Assembly (NCBI GenBank): GCA_021792365.1
Contig: JAJYUT010000001.1
Location: 992,001-1,056,000, forward strand
DNA length: 64,000 bases
Origin: Pseudomonadota bacterium
GTDB taxonomy: Bacteria; Pseudomonadota; Alphaproteobacteria; Dongiales; Dongiaceae
Direction: 5' to 3'
The notes beneath the pieces are model-generated. The model did no database searches and had not been told where the DNA came from. It was given only the letters and a program-made list of their open reading frames with translations. Below are positions 8,067 through 17,038 of the stretch, piece after piece. The position numbers and the translations under genes are program-made. How positions within the stretch are numbered: position 1 is the stretch's first letter; every line of letters starts with the position of its first letter.

Positions 8067-8600
8067 ATGACGGAAGACAAGGCGCTGCAGGAAGGGAGAG
8101 TTCGCGGCCATGCGGCCAATGTTCTCGGCGCGCTCTCATTGCTGATACAGGACCGCGTCGAAAGCGCCTGGCAAGGGGAGCTCGACCTTTCGCCCATGGC
8201 CGCGGCCGCCCTTGTCCAGATCGACAACGACCCGGGCTCCTCGATCGAGCTCATCGCCAGCCATATTGGCCTCACGCATTCGGCAACCGTGCGCCTCATC
8301 GACAAGCTGGCCGAGCGGGGCCTGGTGGAGAAGGACCGCGCCCGCAAGGACGCCCGTGCCCAGAGCCTGACGCTGAGCAGGGCCGGCAAGCGCGTCGCGC
8401 AGCAGCTCCACGCTTTGCGCAATCGGGTCATAGACGGGCTCCTGGGCGGTCTCGATCAGGGCCAGCGCGAAGGGCTCGAGGAGGCGATCCGCGCCATCCT
8501 GCACCGCTGCGTCGAGCCGGGGCGTGAGGCCGATGTCACCTGCCGGGTGTGCGATGACCGCCGCTGCACCCCCGACATCTGCCCGATCCGGGTCGCGTAG
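8067..8600 (+). CDS. MarR-family regulator with a C-terminal four-Cys tail
   Basis: A 177-residue winged-helix transcription factor. The helix-turn-helix core (IELIASHIGLTHSATVRLID) and the basic wing (KDRARKDARAQSLTLS) are typical. The C-terminus carries C-X2-C-X4-C-X4-C in its last 20 residues (CRVCDDRRCTPDIC), unlike classical MarR, suggesting a metal site, iron-sulfur ligand or thiol switch. ATG 8067 is preferred; in-frame ATG 8040 lies in the operator region. It is divergent from the arginase-family gene, its likely target. Confidence 0.88.
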   Translation: MTEDKALQEGRVRGHAANVLGALSLLIQDRVESAWQGELDLSPMAAAALVQIDNDPGSSIELIASHIGLTHSATVRLIDKLAERGLVEKDRARKDARAQSLTLSRAGKRVAQQLHALRNRVIDGLLGGLDQGQREGLEEAIRAILHRCVEPGREADVTCRVCDDRRCTPDICPIRVA

Positions 8601-8627
8601 CCGCGTCCCGGGCCGATCTGCCGCCCG

Positions 8628-8679
8628 CCCGCGATCCCGGCCCGCGATCCCGGCCCGCAATCCCGCCCCGCAATCCCGG
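8628..8679. repeat. 13-bp tandem repeat, four copies
   Basis: Four consecutive copies of CCCGCRATCCCGS start at 8628, 8641, 8654 and 8667. They lie in the gap between the MarR and MaoC genes, immediately after the marR stop. The period is not a multiple of three, as expected for non-coding DNA. Confidence 0.85.
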
Positions 8680-8749
8680 CGCCTTGCCCCCGCCGGTTCC
8701 AGGGCCCTATAGTGCCGGCCGTTTTTGCGCTGCAACAGGACTGCCGGAT

Positions 8750-9205
8750 ATGGACAAGCTGCCGGGACGGCTCGACGAGTTGAGGGGGAAATACGCTGAC
8801 GAGCTTACCGTCGGAATGTCAGCGATTTTCAGCAAGACCGTGACCGATGCCGACATCGTGCTGTTCGCGGGCGTGACCGGGGACACCAACCCCGTTCACC
8901 TGGACGAGGAATTCGCCAAGCCGACCATGTTCAAAGGCCGGATCGCCCACGGCATGCTGACGGCGGGCTTCATCTCCGCGGTTCTTGGCACCAAGCTGCC
9001 CGGTCCGGGCAGCATCTATCTCAGCCAGTCGCTGAAGTTCAAGGCGCCGGTCCGGATTGGCGACACCGTGGTCGCGCGCGTGACGGCGACCACCGTGGAC
9101 CGGGAGAAGGGCCGCTGCACCTTCGCCACCACCGCCCATGTCGGCGAGACGCTGGTGGTGGAGGGCGAGGCGCATATCCTGGTGCCCAAGCGTCCCGCGC
9201 CGTGA
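8750..9205 (+). CDS. MaoC-family (R)-specific enoyl-CoA hydratase-like protein
   Basis: A 151-residue hot-dog-fold protein of the MaoC/PhaJ type, which hydrates trans-2-enoyl-CoA to (R)-3-hydroxyacyl-CoA. The hydratase motif FAGVTGDTNPVHLDEEFA carries the catalytic pair Asp45 and His50, followed by GRIAHGML. PhaJ-like hydratases feed PHA synthesis, but family members also act in other acyl-CoA pathways, and nothing nearby decides this. ATG 8750 places the conserved domain at the expected distance. ribF begins 35 bp downstream in the same direction. Confidence 0.88.
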   Translation: MDKLPGRLDELRGKYADELTVGMSAIFSKTVTDADIVLFAGVTGDTNPVHLDEEFAKPTMFKGRIAHGMLTAGFISAVLGTKLPGPGSIYLSQSLKFKAPVRIGDTVVARVTATTVDREKGRCTFATTAHVGETLVVEGEAHILVPKRPAP

Positions 9206-9239
9206 GGCAGCATCCCGCCCCTGCTATAGTTTGCGAGTG

Positions 9240-10244
9240 ATGCGGCTCTTTCGCCACCCCAACGAACTGACGCCTGAATGCCGCGGCGCCGCCATTGCGC
9301 TCGGCAATTTCGACGGCGTGCATCTCGGCCACCAGGCCGTGATCGCGCGCGCCTTCGACCTCGCGCGGGCCTATGACAGCGCGGTCGGCGTGCTGACCTT
9401 CGAGCCGCATCCGCGCGCCTTCTTCAAGCCGGACCTGCCGCCGTTCCGCCTCACGCCCTTTCGCATCAAGATGCGCGTGCTGCAGGCGCTGGGCCAGGAC
9501 CGCAGCATGGGCCTCGATTTCGTGTGCTGCCTCGCCTTCGATCAGCACCTCGCCGGGATGAGCGCGCCGGAATTCGCGCAAGCCGTTCTGCATGACGGCC
9601 TCCACGCATCGCATATCGTGGTCGGCGAGGATTTCTGCTTCGGCAAGGGGCGCAGCGGCGACGTGAAGACGCTGAAGGTGCTGGGCCAGCAGCTCAAGTT
9701 CGGCGTCGACGCGGTCTCCGCCGCGATCGACGGCAAGGGCGCGGTTCATTCCTCGACCCTTGCGCGCGAGCATCTGCAGGCCGGCCGGCCCCAGGCTGCC
9801 GCCGCCATCCTCGGCCGCGCGTGGGAGATCGCCGGACGCGTCGAGCATGGGCAGAAGCTGGGGCGCAAGCTCGGCTTCCCGACCGCCAACATCATGCTCG
9901 GCGACTACCTGCTGCCCAAGCTCGGCATCTACGCGGTGCGGGCGGCGGTGGACGAAACCGACCACCCGGCCTGGATCGATGGCGTCGCCAGCCTCGGCTA
10001 TCGCCCGACCGTCGGCGGCGAAGAGATCCAGTTCGAAGTCTACTTGTTCGACTATTCCGGCGACCTGTATGGTCGGCACCTGCGTGTGGCGCTGCTGGAA
10101 TTCCTGCGGCCCGAGTTGAAATTCCCCGGCCTTGACGAGCTGAAGGCGCAGATCGCGGCGGATTGCGAGCAGGCGCGCCAGTTCCTGGCTCACTATCAGG
10201 GGCCGAAGCCGGGACCGCTCGGGCGCGGCAATTTCGTGCTTTAG
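9240..10244 (+). CDS. ribF: Bifunctional riboflavin kinase / FAD synthetase
   Basis: A 334-residue enzyme that phosphorylates riboflavin to FMN and adenylates FMN to FAD. The N-terminal FAD synthetase domain has the nucleotidyltransferase motif GNFDGVHLGH (22-31). The C-terminal flavokinase domain has GRVEHGQKLGRKLGFPTAN (199 onward) and the conserved QFEVYLFDYSGDLYG segment. Intact and of normal length. It lies 16 bp ahead of ileS, and the ribF-ileS-lspA order is a classic bacterial arrangement. Confidence 0.95.
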   Translation: MRLFRHPNELTPECRGAAIALGNFDGVHLGHQAVIARAFDLARAYDSAVGVLTFEPHPRAFFKPDLPPFRLTPFRIKMRVLQALGQDRSMGLDFVCCLAFDQHLAGMSAPEFAQAVLHDGLHASHIVVGEDFCFGKGRSGDVKTLKVLGQQLKFGVDAVSAAIDGKGAVHSSTLAREHLQAGRPQAAAAILGRAWEIAGRVEHGQKLGRKLGFPTANIMLGDYLLPKLGIYAVRAAVDETDHPAWIDGVASLGYRPTVGGEEIQFEVYLFDYSGDLYGRHLRVALLEFLRPELKFPGLDELKAQIAADCEQARQFLAHYQGPKPGPLGRGNFVL

Positions 10245-10259
10245 AAGAGGCTCAAGTTC

Positions 10260-13088
10260 GTGGACTACAAGAATACCGTCTTCCTGCCCAAGACCGACTT
10301 CCCGATGCGCGGCGACCTGCCGAAGCGGGAACCGGCGATTCTCGAGACCTGGGCGAACATGAATCTGTTCCGGGAATTGCGGCGCCAGTCGAAGGGGCGG
10401 CCGAAATTCATCCTGCATGACGGCCCGCCCTACGCCAACGGCAACATCCATATCGGCCACGCCCTCAACAAGATCCTGAAGGATGTCATCAACCGCCAGC
10501 AGCAGATGACGGGCAAGGACGCCAACTACGTGCCCGGCTGGGACTGCCACGGCCTGCCGATCGAATGGAAGATCGAGGAGGAATACAGGAAAGCCGGCAA
10601 GGACAAGGACGCGGTGCCGATCGCCGCGTTCCGCAAGCAATGCCGCGACTTCGCCCAGAAGTGGATCGACGTGCAGCGCGAGGAGTTCAAACGCCTCGGC
10701 ATCGAAGGCGACTGGGACAATCCGTATCTCACCATGGCCTATGAGGCCGAGGCGGTGATCGTCGCGGAGATCGGCAAGTTCCTGATGAATGGCGGCCTCT
10801 ATCGCGGGTCCAAGCCGGTGATGTGGTCGGTGGTGGAGAAGACCGCGCTGGCCGAGGCGGAGACCGAGTACCACGACCACACCTCGGACACGATCTGGGT
10901 CACGTTCCCGGTCGTCTCCTCGCCGGTGGCCGCACTCAGCGCCGCCTCGATCGTGATCTGGACCACCACGCCCTGGACCATCCCCGGCAATCGCGCCCTC
11001 GCGACCGGCGCGGCGATCGACTATGTCGTGCTGGACGTGCAGGCAGTCGCCGAGAGCTCGAAGGCAAAGGCTGGCGACAAGCTGGTCGTCGCCGAAGCCC
11101 TGATGAGCGCGTTCCAGAACGAGGTCGGCATTGCCGATTGCAAGGTCGTGTGGCGCGGCAAGGGCGCGGAGCTGGTCGGCACCGTGACACATCATCCGCT
11201 CCACGGGCAGGGCTACGATTTCGACGTCAAGCTCTGGCCGGGCGATTTCGTCACCACCGAGGCCGGTACCGGCTTCGTGCACATCGCGCCGGGCCATGGC
11301 ACCGATGATTACGCGCTCGGAATCGCCAATGGCGTCGAGATGCCGCACACGGTCGGGCCCGACGGGCGCTATTTCGATCACGTGCCGCTGTTCGCCGGCA
11401 AGGCCGTGCTCAACCAGCGCGGCAAGCCGGGCGATGCCAATCCGGCGGTGATCGCGGCCTTGGACGCGGCGGGCAAGCTGCTGAAGAGCGGCAAGCTGGT
11501 GCACTCCTATCCGCATTCCTGGCGGTCGAAGGCGCCGCTCATCTTCCGCAACACGCCGCAATGGTTCATCTCGATGGCAACCAACAAGCTGCGCGACGTG
11601 GCGCTGAAGGCGATCGAGGAGACGCGCTTCGTGCCGCCGCAGGGCAAGACGCGGCTGCATTCCATGATCGCGCAGCGGCCGGATTGGGTCATCTCGCGCC
11701 AGCGCGCCTGGGGCGTGCCGATCGCAATCTTCGTCAACAAGAAGACGGGAGAGCTCCTGCGCGATCCCCAGGTGATGGAGCGCATCGTCGACGCGTTCCG
11801 TCGCGAGGGCGCCGATGCCTGGTTCGATTCGCCAGCCTCGCGCTTCCTCGGCAACGACTACAATCCGGACGATTTCGAGCAGGTGAAGGACATCGTCGAC
11901 GTCTGGTTCGATTCCGGCTCGACTCATGCCTTCTGCCTGGAGCCGCGCAAGGACCAGGACCTCGCCTGGCCGGCGGATGTCTATCTCGAAGGCTCCGACC
12001 AGCATCGCGGTTGGTTCCATTCCTCGCTGCTGGAATCCTGTGGCACGCGGGGCCGCGCACCGTACAAGACGGTCGTGACGCACGGCTTCACGCTCGACGA
12101 GCAGGGCCGCAAGATGTCGAAGTCGCTCGGCAACACCGTCGCGCCGCAGGACGTGATGAAGCAGTACGGCGCGGACATCCTGCGCCTGTGGGTGGTGATC
12201 GGCTGCGACTATGCCGAGGATCAGCGGATCGGCGACACCGCGCTGAAGCTGATCGCCGACCATTATCGCCGGCTGCGCAACACGTTCCGCTATCTGCTGG
12301 GCGCGCTCGATGGCTGGAACGAGGCCGAGCGCCTGGACGCGAAACAGATGCCGGAGCTGGAGCGCTGGGTGCTGCATCGCCTCAGCCAGCTTGACGAGAA
12401 AGTACGCGCGACGGCGGAGAGCTTCGACCTGCACGCGCTCTATATGGAGCTGCACAATTTCTGCGCCGTCGATCTCAGCGCCTTCTATTTTGATATCCGC
12501 AAGGATTCGCTCTATTGCGATGCGCCGGGCGGCACCCGCCGCCGCGGGGTCCGCACCGTCCTGCACGCGGTCCTCTCGCGCCTGACGGCGTGGCTCGCCC
12601 CCGTGCTCGTCTTCACCGCGGAAGAGGCATGGCGGGCGCGCCCCTGGGCGGAGGGCGAAGCCAGCGTGCACCTGCGCACCTATCCCGAGACGCCGGCGGG
12701 CTGGCGCGACGATGCGCTGGCGGCCAAGTGGGATAAGGTGCGCGAGATCCGCCGCGTGGTCACCGGCGCGCTGGAACTGGCGCGCGCCGACAAGAAGATC
12801 GGGGCGAGCCTGCAGGCGCGCCCCATCGTCCATTTGACGCCGGAACGGCGCGCGATGCTGGACGGCGTGGACCTCGCCGAGATCTCCATCACCTCCGGCA
12901 TCACGATCAGCGACACGCCGGCGGCGAACGGCGCCTTCACGCTTTCCGATGTTCCCGGCGTCGCCGTCCTGGTCAGCCCGGCCGAAGGCGCCAAGTGCGA
13001 TCGCTGCTGGCAAGTCCTGCCCGATGTCGGCAGTCATGCCCATCACCCGACGCTGTGCAATCGCTGCGCGGATGTGGTGGGCGCATGA
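10260..13088 (+). CDS. ileS: Isoleucyl-tRNA synthetase
   Basis: A 942-residue class I aminoacyl-tRNA synthetase that charges tRNA-Ile. The HIGH motif is at 64-67, KMSKS at 618-622, and the C-terminal zinc finger has Cys913/916 and Cys933/936. The editing domain between contains the expected WTTTPWTIPGN. The start codon is GTG at 10260. It overlaps lspA by 4 bp (ATGA), suggesting translational coupling. Confidence 0.97.
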   Translation: MDYKNTVFLPKTDFPMRGDLPKREPAILETWANMNLFRELRRQSKGRPKFILHDGPPYANGNIHIGHALNKILKDVINRQQQMTGKDANYVPGWDCHGLPIEWKIEEEYRKAGKDKDAVPIAAFRKQCRDFAQKWIDVQREEFKRLGIEGDWDNPYLTMAYEAEAVIVAEIGKFLMNGGLYRGSKPVMWSVVEKTALAEAETEYHDHTSDTIWVTFPVVSSPVAALSAASIVIWTTTPWTIPGNRALATGAAIDYVVLDVQAVAESSKAKAGDKLVVAEALMSAFQNEVGIADCKVVWRGKGAELVGTVTHHPLHGQGYDFDVKLWPGDFVTTEAGTGFVHIAPGHGTDDYALGIANGVEMPHTVGPDGRYFDHVPLFAGKAVLNQRGKPGDANPAVIAALDAAGKLLKSGKLVHSYPHSWRSKAPLIFRNTPQWFISMATNKLRDVALKAIEETRFVPPQGKTRLHSMIAQRPDWVISRQRAWGVPIAIFVNKKTGELLRDPQVMERIVDAFRREGADAWFDSPASRFLGNDYNPDDFEQVKDIVDVWFDSGSTHAFCLEPRKDQDLAWPADVYLEGSDQHRGWFHSSLLESCGTRGRAPYKTVVTHGFTLDEQGRKMSKSLGNTVAPQDVMKQYGADILRLWVVIGCDYAEDQRIGDTALKLIADHYRRLRNTFRYLLGALDGWNEAERLDAKQMPELERWVLHRLSQLDEKVRATAESFDLHALYMELHNFCAVDLSAFYFDIRKDSLYCDAPGGTRRRGVRTVLHAVLSRLTAWLAPVLVFTAEEAWRARPWAEGEASVHLRTYPETPAGWRDDALAAKWDKVREIRRVVTGALELARADKKIGASLQARPIVHLTPERRAMLDGVDLAEISITSGITISDTPAANGAFTLSDVPGVAVLVSPAEGAKCDRCWQVLPDVGSHAHHPTLCNRCADVVGA

Positions 13089-13573
13089 GGCTGGCGGCCC
13101 CGCGGCTCTTCTACGGGATGTGCGGTTTGAGCGCGGTCGTGGTGCTGCTCGACCAGGTCAGCAAGCTGTGGGTGTTCCGCGTCCTGCTGGAGCAGCGGGA
13201 AGAGATCGTGGTGCTGCCGGTCTTCAGCCTCGTGAAGCGCTACAACACCGGCATCAGCTTCTCGTTCTTCGCCACCGACCATGCGACCGGGCCGTGGATC
13301 TTCGCGCTGCTGGCCGTCGCCATCGCCCTCGGGCTGCTGGTCTGGCTTTCCCAGACGGCGGAGCGACTGCCGGCCCTCGGCCTCGCTCTGGTGGTGGGCG
13401 GGGCGATCGGCAATGTCATAGACCGGCTGCGCGAAGGCGCGGTGATGGACTTCCTGCTGTTCCATTGGAAGGGCTGGGCCTGGCCGGCCTTCAACCTGGC
13501 CGACACGGCGATCACCATCGGGGTCGCGCTGCTCATCTATGACGGCGTGTTCGGCAGCCGGAAACAGGCCTAA
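13085..13573 (+). CDS. lspA: Lipoprotein signal peptidase (signal peptidase II)
   Basis: A 162-residue inner-membrane aspartic peptidase that removes signal peptides from diacylglyceryl-modified prolipoproteins. Four hydrophobic segments are visible. The catalytic aspartates sit in NVIDRLR (Asp113) and FNLADTAI (Asp140), and the early DQVSK and NTGISFSF motifs are present. The start overlaps the ileS stop by 4 bp. The gene just downstream encodes a lipoprotein, a likely substrate. Confidence 0.96.
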   Translation: MRLAAPRLFYGMCGLSAVVVLLDQVSKLWVFRVLLEQREEIVVLPVFSLVKRYNTGISFSFFATDHATGPWIFALLAVAIALGLLVWLSQTAERLPALGLALVVGGAIGNVIDRLREGAVMDFLLFHWKGWAWPAFNLADTAITIGVALLIYDGVFGSRKQA

Positions 13574-13675
13574 AACGCCTTTTCTTTCAATTCTTTGTCG
13601 CACCCGAAGGGGCGGGTTGTTTGGACCCGCGGATCGGGGTAAAAAGCTGGCCTTGGATCAGGAGGGGTTCGTCCC

Positions 13676-14272
13676 ATGCGTCGCACACCGATTCTTCTTG
13701 CGGCCCTGGCCGTGAGCCTGCCGCTGGCGACAGGAGGTTGCTCCAGCGTGAAGGAGACGCTTGGCCTTACCAAGCAATCGCCCGACGAGTTCCGGGTCGT
13801 CTCGCGCGCGCCGCTCTCCATGCCGCCCGATTACAACCTGCGTCCGCCGACGCCCGGCGCGCCGCGGCCGCAGGAAGGAACGCCGCGCGACCAGGCCGCG
13901 GCTGCGGTGTTCCAGTACACCACCACCGGCGGGCTGCCGGCCGACGCGATCCCGCCGATCGGCGAGGGCGAGTCCGAGACCGTGCAATCCTCCGGCGAGT
14001 CCGCACTGCTGCAGAGCGCCGGCGGGTCCGGCGTCGATCCCAACATCCGCCAGCTGGTCGACAGCGAGACGGCGGAGGACGAAGCCAGTTCGCGCACGCT
14101 GGCCGATACGCTTGTCTTCTGGCGCGACCCGGAGCCCTATGGCGAGGTGGTCGATCCGGCCGCCGAACAGAAGCGCCTGCAGGAGAATGCCGCGCTCGGC
14201 AAGCCGGTGACCGAAGGCGAGACGCCGGTGATCGTGCGCAAGGAAAGAGGATTGTTGGAAGGCATCTTCTAG
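13676..14272 (+). CDS. DUF3035 / BamF-like outer-membrane lipoprotein
   Basis: A 198-residue lipoprotein with the lipobox-like A-T-G-G-C at about residues 18-22, followed by the signature SPDEFRVVSRAPLSMPPDY and LRPPTPGAPRPQE. This is the alphaproteobacterial DUF3035 family, described as BamF, an accessory subunit of the beta-barrel assembly machinery that shares a motif with the N-terminus of BamC. After the signature the protein is low-complexity and probably disordered. It lies between lspA and two M16 peptidase genes, all in the same direction. The family match is strong by motif; the role in outer-membrane assembly is from the family. Confidence 0.8.
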   Translation: MRRTPILLAALAVSLPLATGGCSSVKETLGLTKQSPDEFRVVSRAPLSMPPDYNLRPPTPGAPRPQEGTPRDQAAAAVFQYTTTGGLPADAIPPIGEGESETVQSSGESALLQSAGGSGVDPNIRQLVDSETAEDEASSRTLADTLVFWRDPEPYGEVVDPAAEQKRLQENAALGKPVTEGETPVIVRKERGLLEGIF

Positions 14273-14276
14273 GACC

Positions 14277-15668
14277 ATGGCTTTCTCGATGACTGGGGGG
14301 CCGGCGGCGAAGGCTGCCGGCCTTTTGCTTGCAGCGGCGCTGCTGACCATCGCACTGGTCCTGGCGCCGCGCGCGAGTCATGCGGAGATCTTCGAGGCTC
14401 ACGAATTCGCCCTGCCCAACGGGCTCACCGTGGTGGTGGTGCCGAACCACCTGTCGCCCGTGGTCGTGCAGGCGGTGGTCTACAAGGCCGGGGCGGCGGA
14501 CGGGCTGCCGGGCAAGAACGGCATCGCCCATTTCCTGGAGCACCTGATGTTCAAGGGCACCGAGACGCTGGCGCCGGGGCAGTTCAGCCGCGACGTCGAC
14601 AAGCGCGGTGGCAGCGACAACGCCTATACCTCGCAGGACGTCACGGTCTACCACCAGGAGATCGCGAAGGAGCATCTCGAGCTCATTATGCGGATGGAGG
14701 CGGACCGCATGGTCAATCTGCGCCTCACTGACGCGATCGTGCTGCCGGAACGGGACGTAGTCCTGCAGGAGCGTGGCGAGCGTATCGACAACCAGTCGGG
14801 CGCGCGCCTCGGCGAAGCGGTGGACGCGGTGCTCTATCGCAACCACCCCTACCGGCTGCCGGTGATCGGCTGGCGGCACGAGATGGAGGCTTACACCACC
14901 GAGGACGCGCTGGATTTCTACCAGCGCTTCTACGCGCCCAATAATGCCGTGCTGGTGGTCGGCGGCGATGTGACGGTGGAGGAGGTGCGCCGGCTGGCGG
15001 AGAAGCATTTCGCGCCGATCCCGAAAGGCGAGACCGTCACGCGCCAGCGGCTCCAGGAGCCGCCGCCCTCCGCGCTACGCCGCGTCGCGCTCAGCGACGA
15101 GCGTGTGCGCCAGCCTCATCTCATCCGTTCCTACCTGGCGCCGAACCACCGCAATGCGACGGGCAACGAAGGCTATGCCCTGACCGTTCTCTCCGAGATA
15201 CTGACCGGCGGCACGGCCGGCCGACTCTACCTGCGCATGGTGATCGAGCAGCAATCGGCCCTCGGCATCGACACCGGCTATGATGGCGGCGCCCACGATA
15301 TCGGCCGGTTCAATTTCTACGGCACGCCGCGTCAGGGCGGCGATCTCGCCGCCCTGGAGCAGGAGATCGACCGGCAGATTGCAATCCTGCTGAAGGACGG
15401 CGTCACCGGGCAGGAGCTTGCGGACGCCAAGCGCCGATTGCAGATCGCGACGGTCAAGGCGCGGGACAGCGTCAGCGGTCCGGTCTTCATGGTGGCGGAG
15501 GCGCTGGGCAAGGGGCGCACCCTCGCCGACATGCAGGCCTGGCCGGAACGCATCGCGGCGGTGACCGCGGCGGACGTGCTTCAGGCGGCGACGCAGGTCT
15601 TCCAGCCGGAGAATTCCGTCACCGGCACGTTGCTGCCCAGGCCCGCGCAGGAGGCGAGCCAGCCATGA
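14277..15668 (+). CDS. M16-family zinc peptidase, catalytic subunit
   Basis: A 463-residue exported metalloprotease of the pitrilysin/processing-peptidase family. It has an N-terminal signal segment, the core motif ALPNGLTVVVVPNHLSPVV, and the inverted zinc motif H85-F-L-E88-H89 in an intact active site. Members degrade peptides in the periplasm or act as inner-membrane-anchored peptidases. It starts 4 nt after the BamF-like gene and its stop overlaps the next M16 gene by 4 bp, so the two are likely made together as an active/inactive pair. Confidence 0.92.
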   Translation: MAFSMTGGPAAKAAGLLLAAALLTIALVLAPRASHAEIFEAHEFALPNGLTVVVVPNHLSPVVVQAVVYKAGAADGLPGKNGIAHFLEHLMFKGTETLAPGQFSRDVDKRGGSDNAYTSQDVTVYHQEIAKEHLELIMRMEADRMVNLRLTDAIVLPERDVVLQERGERIDNQSGARLGEAVDAVLYRNHPYRLPVIGWRHEMEAYTTEDALDFYQRFYAPNNAVLVVGGDVTVEEVRRLAEKHFAPIPKGETVTRQRLQEPPPSALRRVALSDERVRQPHLIRSYLAPNHRNATGNEGYALTVLSEILTGGTAGRLYLRMVIEQQSALGIDTGYDGGAHDIGRFNFYGTPRQGGDLAALEQEIDRQIAILLKDGVTGQELADAKRRLQIATVKARDSVSGPVFMVAEALGKGRTLADMQAWPERIAAVTAADVLQAATQVFQPENSVTGTLLPRPAQEASQP

Positions 15669-17008
15669 TCATGCGGCTTCTCGTCCTCGCTTGCCTGCTG
15701 GTCCTGCCGCGCTGGGCGCTCGCGCTCGAAATCCAGTCGGTGAGGAGCGACAGCGGCATCGAGATCTGGCTGGTGGAGAGCCACGTCAACCCGATCGTCT
15801 CGGTGGCGTTCGGTTTCAAGGGCGGATCGGGCTTTGACCCCGCGGGCAAGGAAGGGGTCGCGGAGCTGGCGTCTGGCCTGCTCGACGAAGGCGCGGGCGA
15901 TGTCGAATCCGCGGCCTTCCAGAAGCGGCTGACCGATCGCGGCATCGACTTCTCCTTCTCCACCGGGCTCGACGATTTCACCGGCCGGCTGCGCTTCCTG
16001 CGCGACGACCGGGACGAGGCGGCGGAACTGCTGCGCCTTGCGCTCAGCACGCCGCGCTTCGATTCCGAGCCGGTGGAGCGCATCCGGAATGCGCTGCTGA
16101 TCGAGATTGCGCAGGATGAAACCGACCCCAACAGCATCGCGGGCCGGCAGCTCGAAGAGATGATGCTGGGCGAGCATCCCTATGCGAGGCCGAGCAAGGG
16201 CACCGCTCCCACCATGAACGCGATCACGGCCGACGACCTTAGGCAGTTCGCGCGCCAGCGCTTCGTGCGCTCGCGCCTCCTTGTCTCGATCGTCGGCGAC
16301 GTGTCGGTGGAGGACGCCAAAGGCTTCGTCGACCGGGCCTTCGGCTCATTGCCGCAGGATGCGCCGCTGCAGGATGTGCCGCCGATCGCCCCCAGCAAGG
16401 CCGGGCGCACGCGGATCGTGGACTTCCCGGTGCCGCAGGCGATCGTCCACTTCGCACAGCCGGGGATCCCGCGCTCCGATCCCGATTTCTTCCCGGCCTA
16501 TCTGGTCAACTACGTACTGGGCGCGGGCGGGTTCTCCGCGCGCTTGATGACGGAGGTGCGCGAGAAGCGCGGGCTGGTCTATGGAATCGGCTCCGATCTC
16601 TGGACCTTCGATGCGGGCGGTCTCATCGCCGGGCAGTTCCAGACCGACCCCGGCAAGGTCGCCGAGGCGATCGACATCGTCCGCACCGAATGGCGGCGCA
16701 TGGCCGACAAAGGCCCGACGCAACAGGAGCTGGACGACGCCAAAACCTATCTGCTCGGCTATTACCCGCGCAATTTCACCAGCACGATGGAAACCGCGCA
16801 GGTGCTGCGCAGCCTGCAGTTCGAGAGGCTCGGCATCGACTACGTCACGCGCCGGCAGCAGGAGATCGCCGCCGTCACGATCGAGGATGCGCGCCGCGCC
16901 GCCAAGGGCCTGTTCGACGCGTCGCAATTGACCTTTGTGGTGGTCGGGCCGGCGGATCGGATCCAGCTTCCCGGCGCCGAAGTGGTGAAGGCGCCGGCGC
17001 AGAACTAG
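15665..17008 (+). CDS. M16-family protein, non-catalytic partner subunit
   Basis: A 447-residue exported protein with a signal peptide (LLVLACLLVLPRWALA) and the M16 fold. Where the catalytic partner has H-x-x-E-H, this protein has GVAELASGLLDEG, so the zinc ligands are missing. Its C-terminal half keeps the substrate-contacting pattern EKRGLVYGIGSDL. This matches the usual arrangement in which an active subunit pairs with an inactive one of the same fold. The start overlaps the upstream stop by 4 bp. Confidence 0.9.
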   Translation: MIMRLLVLACLLVLPRWALALEIQSVRSDSGIEIWLVESHVNPIVSVAFGFKGGSGFDPAGKEGVAELASGLLDEGAGDVESAAFQKRLTDRGIDFSFSTGLDDFTGRLRFLRDDRDEAAELLRLALSTPRFDSEPVERIRNALLIEIAQDETDPNSIAGRQLEEMMLGEHPYARPSKGTAPTMNAITADDLRQFARQRFVRSRLLVSIVGDVSVEDAKGFVDRAFGSLPQDAPLQDVPPIAPSKAGRTRIVDFPVPQAIVHFAQPGIPRSDPDFFPAYLVNYVLGAGGFSARLMTEVREKRGLVYGIGSDLWTFDAGGLIAGQFQTDPGKVAEAIDIVRTEWRRMADKGPTQQELDDAKTYLLGYYPRNFTSTMETAQVLRSLQFERLGIDYVTRRQQEIAAVTIEDARRAAKGLFDASQLTFVVVGPADRIQLPGAEVVKAPAQN

Positions 17009-17038
17009 AGACCCGCCAAGAGCGCCGCCGAAGGGACG

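Noticed and set aside
9039-13046. A 1335-codon open frame on the minus strand
   Set aside because: It runs antisense to ribF and ileS. High GC leaves such frames open by chance; the amino-acid composition is Arg/Ala/His-rich and unlike a real protein.
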